A stretch of 64,000 bases of DNA. It comes from Bacillota bacterium (lineage in GTDB: Bacteria; Bacillota; Bacilli; Alicyclobacillales; SLC66). Below the pieces are notes generated by a model. It was given only the letters and a program-made list of their open reading frames with translations, searched no databases and was not told the origin of the DNA. The stretch spans positions 26,630 through 90,629 of the forward strand of contig JAKACV010000001.1 in assembly GCA_021821085.1 (NCBI GenBank), read 5' to 3'. The translations under genes and the position numbers were made by a program. Of this stretch, positions 61,620 through 64,000 are shown one piece after another (position 1 is the first letter of the stretch; each line of letters begins with the position of its first letter).

Positions 61620-62762
61620 CTACTGTACGCCTTCTTCACACGCCCACTGCATCTCCTTTCTTACACTCTCATCCGCCTCGCTACCAAACGCTGTAGCGAC
61701 GACAGTTCGCACTTCGTCAGGAGCAATCTGACAGAGCGCCCATGCTGTCGTTGCGCGGATCTCTTTACGAGGATCAGATAAAAATGGCAACAATTCAGGT
61801 AGTGCTCCCTTTGCGCGTAGATTGCCAAGAGCCAGAATCGCATTGCGTCGCCATACATAAAATCCTCGCCATGCGGCAGCCGTATGGCCAAATTCCCGCA
61901 AAAATGCCCGGCGCGAGAGCTTTAGAATATGCACTAATTCTGGATAGCTAAGCTCTTCATCAGGTGCAAAAGCAGGATCTTGGCTTAGTAGACTTTGATT
62001 ATTCTTTGGACAAACGTTTTGGCAAACGTCACATCCCCAAAGTCGTCGTCCGATTGCCTTGCGATATTCATTTGGTATAATACCACTACTTTGAGATAGG
62101 TAGGAAATGCAGCGCTTCCCATCTAAAATATACGGATCGACCAATGCGCCAGTGGGGCACGCAGTTATACACAGAGTACAAGTACCACATGAATCAAAAT
62201 CAATAGCAACATCCTGCGGTTCAATCGCAAGATCAGTTATAAGGGAACCAAGAAATACCCACGAACCATATTTTTGTGTAATAAGCATACCGTTCTTTCC
62301 AATCCAGCCAATTAACGCACGCTCTGCAACAGCCCGATCGACAAGAGGAGCAGTGTCTACTCCAATATGATAAGCAATATCCCGTCCGACATATCGCGCC
62401 AACCCATCTGCAATCGACTCCAACTGACGAGTCAATACTCTATGATAGTCGCGTCCATAGGCATACAGGGACACACTCCCACGCAACCCTTTAGGCCGTC
62501 TGAGCGCTTTTGTTGCAGGTGTAATGTATGGTACGGCAATCGCTATAATACTCTTGGCCTGAGGGAGTATGGCTGCCGGGTCGACGCGCAGACGAGAGTT
62601 GGGATGCTCAAATCCCGTGGCTCGCCCCTCCTCATAATAGCGATCCAATTTTGGGATTACATCAGAAAATTCATCTGCCGTCGTAACGCCCACCAAGTCA
62701 ACCCCAACTGTGCTCGCCAATGTTTTCAAAACGCGAAATGAAACTTCATAGGACATTATCAT
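61620..62762 (-). CDS. queG: epoxyqueuosine reductase with C-terminal HEAT-like repeats
   Basis: CGTCTLCITACPTGALVDPYILDGKRCISYLSQSSG, CDVCQNVCPKN. Start MIMSYEV at 62762. Confidence 0.94.
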   Translation of the reverse strand: MIMSYEVSFRVLKTLASTVGVDLVGVTTADEFSDVIPKLDRYYEEGRATGFEHPNSRLRVDPAAILPQAKSIIAIAVPYITPATKALRRPKGLRGSVSLYAYGRDYHRVLTRQLESIADGLARYVGRDIAYHIGVDTAPLVDRAVAERALIGWIGKNGMLITQKYGSWVFLGSLITDLAIEPQDVAIDFDSCGTCTLCITACPTGALVDPYILDGKRCISYLSQSSGIIPNEYRKAIGRRLWGCDVCQNVCPKNNQSLLSQDPAFAPDEELSYPELVHILKLSRRAFLREFGHTAAAWRGFYVWRRNAILALGNLRAKGALPELLPFLSDPRKEIRATTAWALCQIAPDEVRTVVATAFGSEADESVRKEMQWACEEGVQ

Positions 62763-62781
62763 CCCCCATTTCCCGCCTTCA

Positions 62782-63225
62782 TTAGCGAGGGATAGCCGCA
62801 CGGGCAAGCACATCACATCGTTCATTATAATGATGTCCACTATGTCCTTTAACTTTGCCAAACTGAACGTCATGTATAGATAATTGTTCTATTAACATTT
62901 CCCATAAATCTCTATTTTTAACAGGTTGTTTACTGCTATTAACCCAGTCGGTCTGCTGCCATTTCACATACCATTTTTGTGTGAAACAATTCACCACATA
63001 CGCGGAATCACTATACACCGTCACTTTACAAGGTCGCTTCAGTGCACGCAACCCCTCCACAACCGCCTGAATTTCCATGCGTTGATTCGTGGTGTGCAAT
63101 TCGCCCCCCGATCGCTCTACCTCTTTTTCGCCCCAAACGAGAATAGCCGCCCATCCACCTGGTCCTGGATTTCCACTACAAGCCCCGTCTGTATAGACGG
63201 AGACCACGGTTAACTCAACTCCCAC
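62782..63225 (-). CDS. rnhA: ribonuclease HI
   Basis: VYTDGACSGNPGPGGWAAIL, TNQRMEIQAVVEGL, YSDSAYVVNC, VKGHSGHHYNERCDVLA. Confidence 0.96.
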   Translation of the reverse strand: MGVELTVVSVYTDGACSGNPGPGGWAAILVWGEKEVERSGGELHTTNQRMEIQAVVEGLRALKRPCKVTVYSDSAYVVNCFTQKWYVKWQQTDWVNSSKQPVKNRDLWEMLIEQLSIHDVQFGKVKGHSGHHYNERCDVLARAAIPR

Positions 63226-63407
63226 GTTTATTTCCCCCGGTCTAAAGACATCTTAAGTATTATCGGTTACTTACCCACAGTGTCGCAAGTCCAATTGTAG
63301 TACATCCCGGTTAAGACTCAAAATAAAGGTCATCAGAGGACGGTGTTTCATATGTTGATCTACAATCGAGTTGCTCCATCAATCCATGCACATTGGAGAA
63401 TAGATTG

Positions 63408-64000
63408 ATGAACGGAGCCTTTTGGGTTGGACTTCTCACGATGCTTTCTTTTGGCCCATTCGCACAACACATGACACCTACACACGGACATCTATACTGG
63501 GAAAAACGATCTCCTGGCCATATCGTATATTCCGTGCAGACTACAAAAAAATGGGTAGCCCTGACGTTTGATGATGGACCAAATCCTAAATATACGATTC
63601 AAATGATGCATATTTTAGATCGTCATCACGCGCATGCGACATTTTTCGTTCTGGGAAATTTGGTCCGCGAACAGCCCAAGATCGTACAAACTCTGTACGC
63701 CCATGGGCACGAAATTGGCAATCATACGGATCAACATCTAAAAATGGATCGGATTACAACCGCAGACATTATCGCCTGTGATCGAGCCATTCAGGAAGTT
63801 ACCGGAAAACACCCCTATCTCTTGCGACCACCTGGTGGTGGGCTTTCTGAGCGACTCGTGCGCATCGCCGAACAAACGAAACATATTATCGTCATGTGGT
63901 CGTGGGATGTGGACTCAAAGGACTGGTCACAACCCGGTGTTCAAAAAATCGTCAACCGTGTCGTAACTCATGTAAGTCCTGGGGCAATTATCATTTTGCA
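63408..64000 (+). CDS. polysaccharide deacetylase (NodB domain), partial at window end
   Basis: Open frame from ATG 63408 to the window edge: WVALTFDDGPNPKYT, GNHTDQH, LLRPPGG. Confidence 0.9.
   Translation, partial: MNGAFWVGLLTMLSFGPFAQHMTPTHGHLYWEKRSPGHIVYSVQTTKKWVALTFDDGPNPKYTIQMMHILDRHHAHATFFVLGNLVREQPKIVQTLYAHGHEIGNHTDQHLKMDRITTADIIACDRAIQEVTGKHPYLLRPPGGGLSERLVRIAEQTKHIIVMWSWDVDSKDWSQPGVQKIVNRVVTHVSPGAIIIL

Overview
The window is chromosomal DNA from a spore-forming Firmicute, probably Alicyclobacillaceae-like (inferred from gene content and order). Most of it is conserved core sequence: coaE-mutM-polA, icd, pyk-pfkA-accA-accD-malic enzyme-dnaE, a two-component system, ytoI-like, yitJ-like, phosphoglucomutase, aspartate kinase, PspA plus YbjQ-family proteins, tkt-tal, the prkA-yhbH-spoVR sporulation locus, trmL, queG and rnhA. 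The main discovery is an 8,866-bp element (about 44923-53798) inserted inside the sporulation gene yhbH (DUF444). The yhbH 5' part ends at 53784 (...[11 protein letters not shown]). The missing C-terminus (NRSSTLMTAYRHF...GGESA*) lies about 8.9 kb away, directly upstream of spoVR and overlapping it by ATGA. Both junctions carry the same 10-bp core (TGTATTGATT on +). Recombination between the cores would restore one 388-aa YhbH reading frame (...[15 protein letters not shown]...). A SpoIVCA-like large serine recombinase sits 26 bp inside one end. This is the architecture of a skin-like, developmentally excised intervening element. Its cargo is unusual: two transpeptidase PBPs (one with PASTA domains), a FolC/Mur-ligase-like enzyme, an MFS transporter and a small ORF. 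Other notable items are a nearly identical 157-bp palindromic dispersed repeat present in two inverted copies 37 kb apart, a 12-bp tandem repeat at the left edge, and several very long perfect hairpins.
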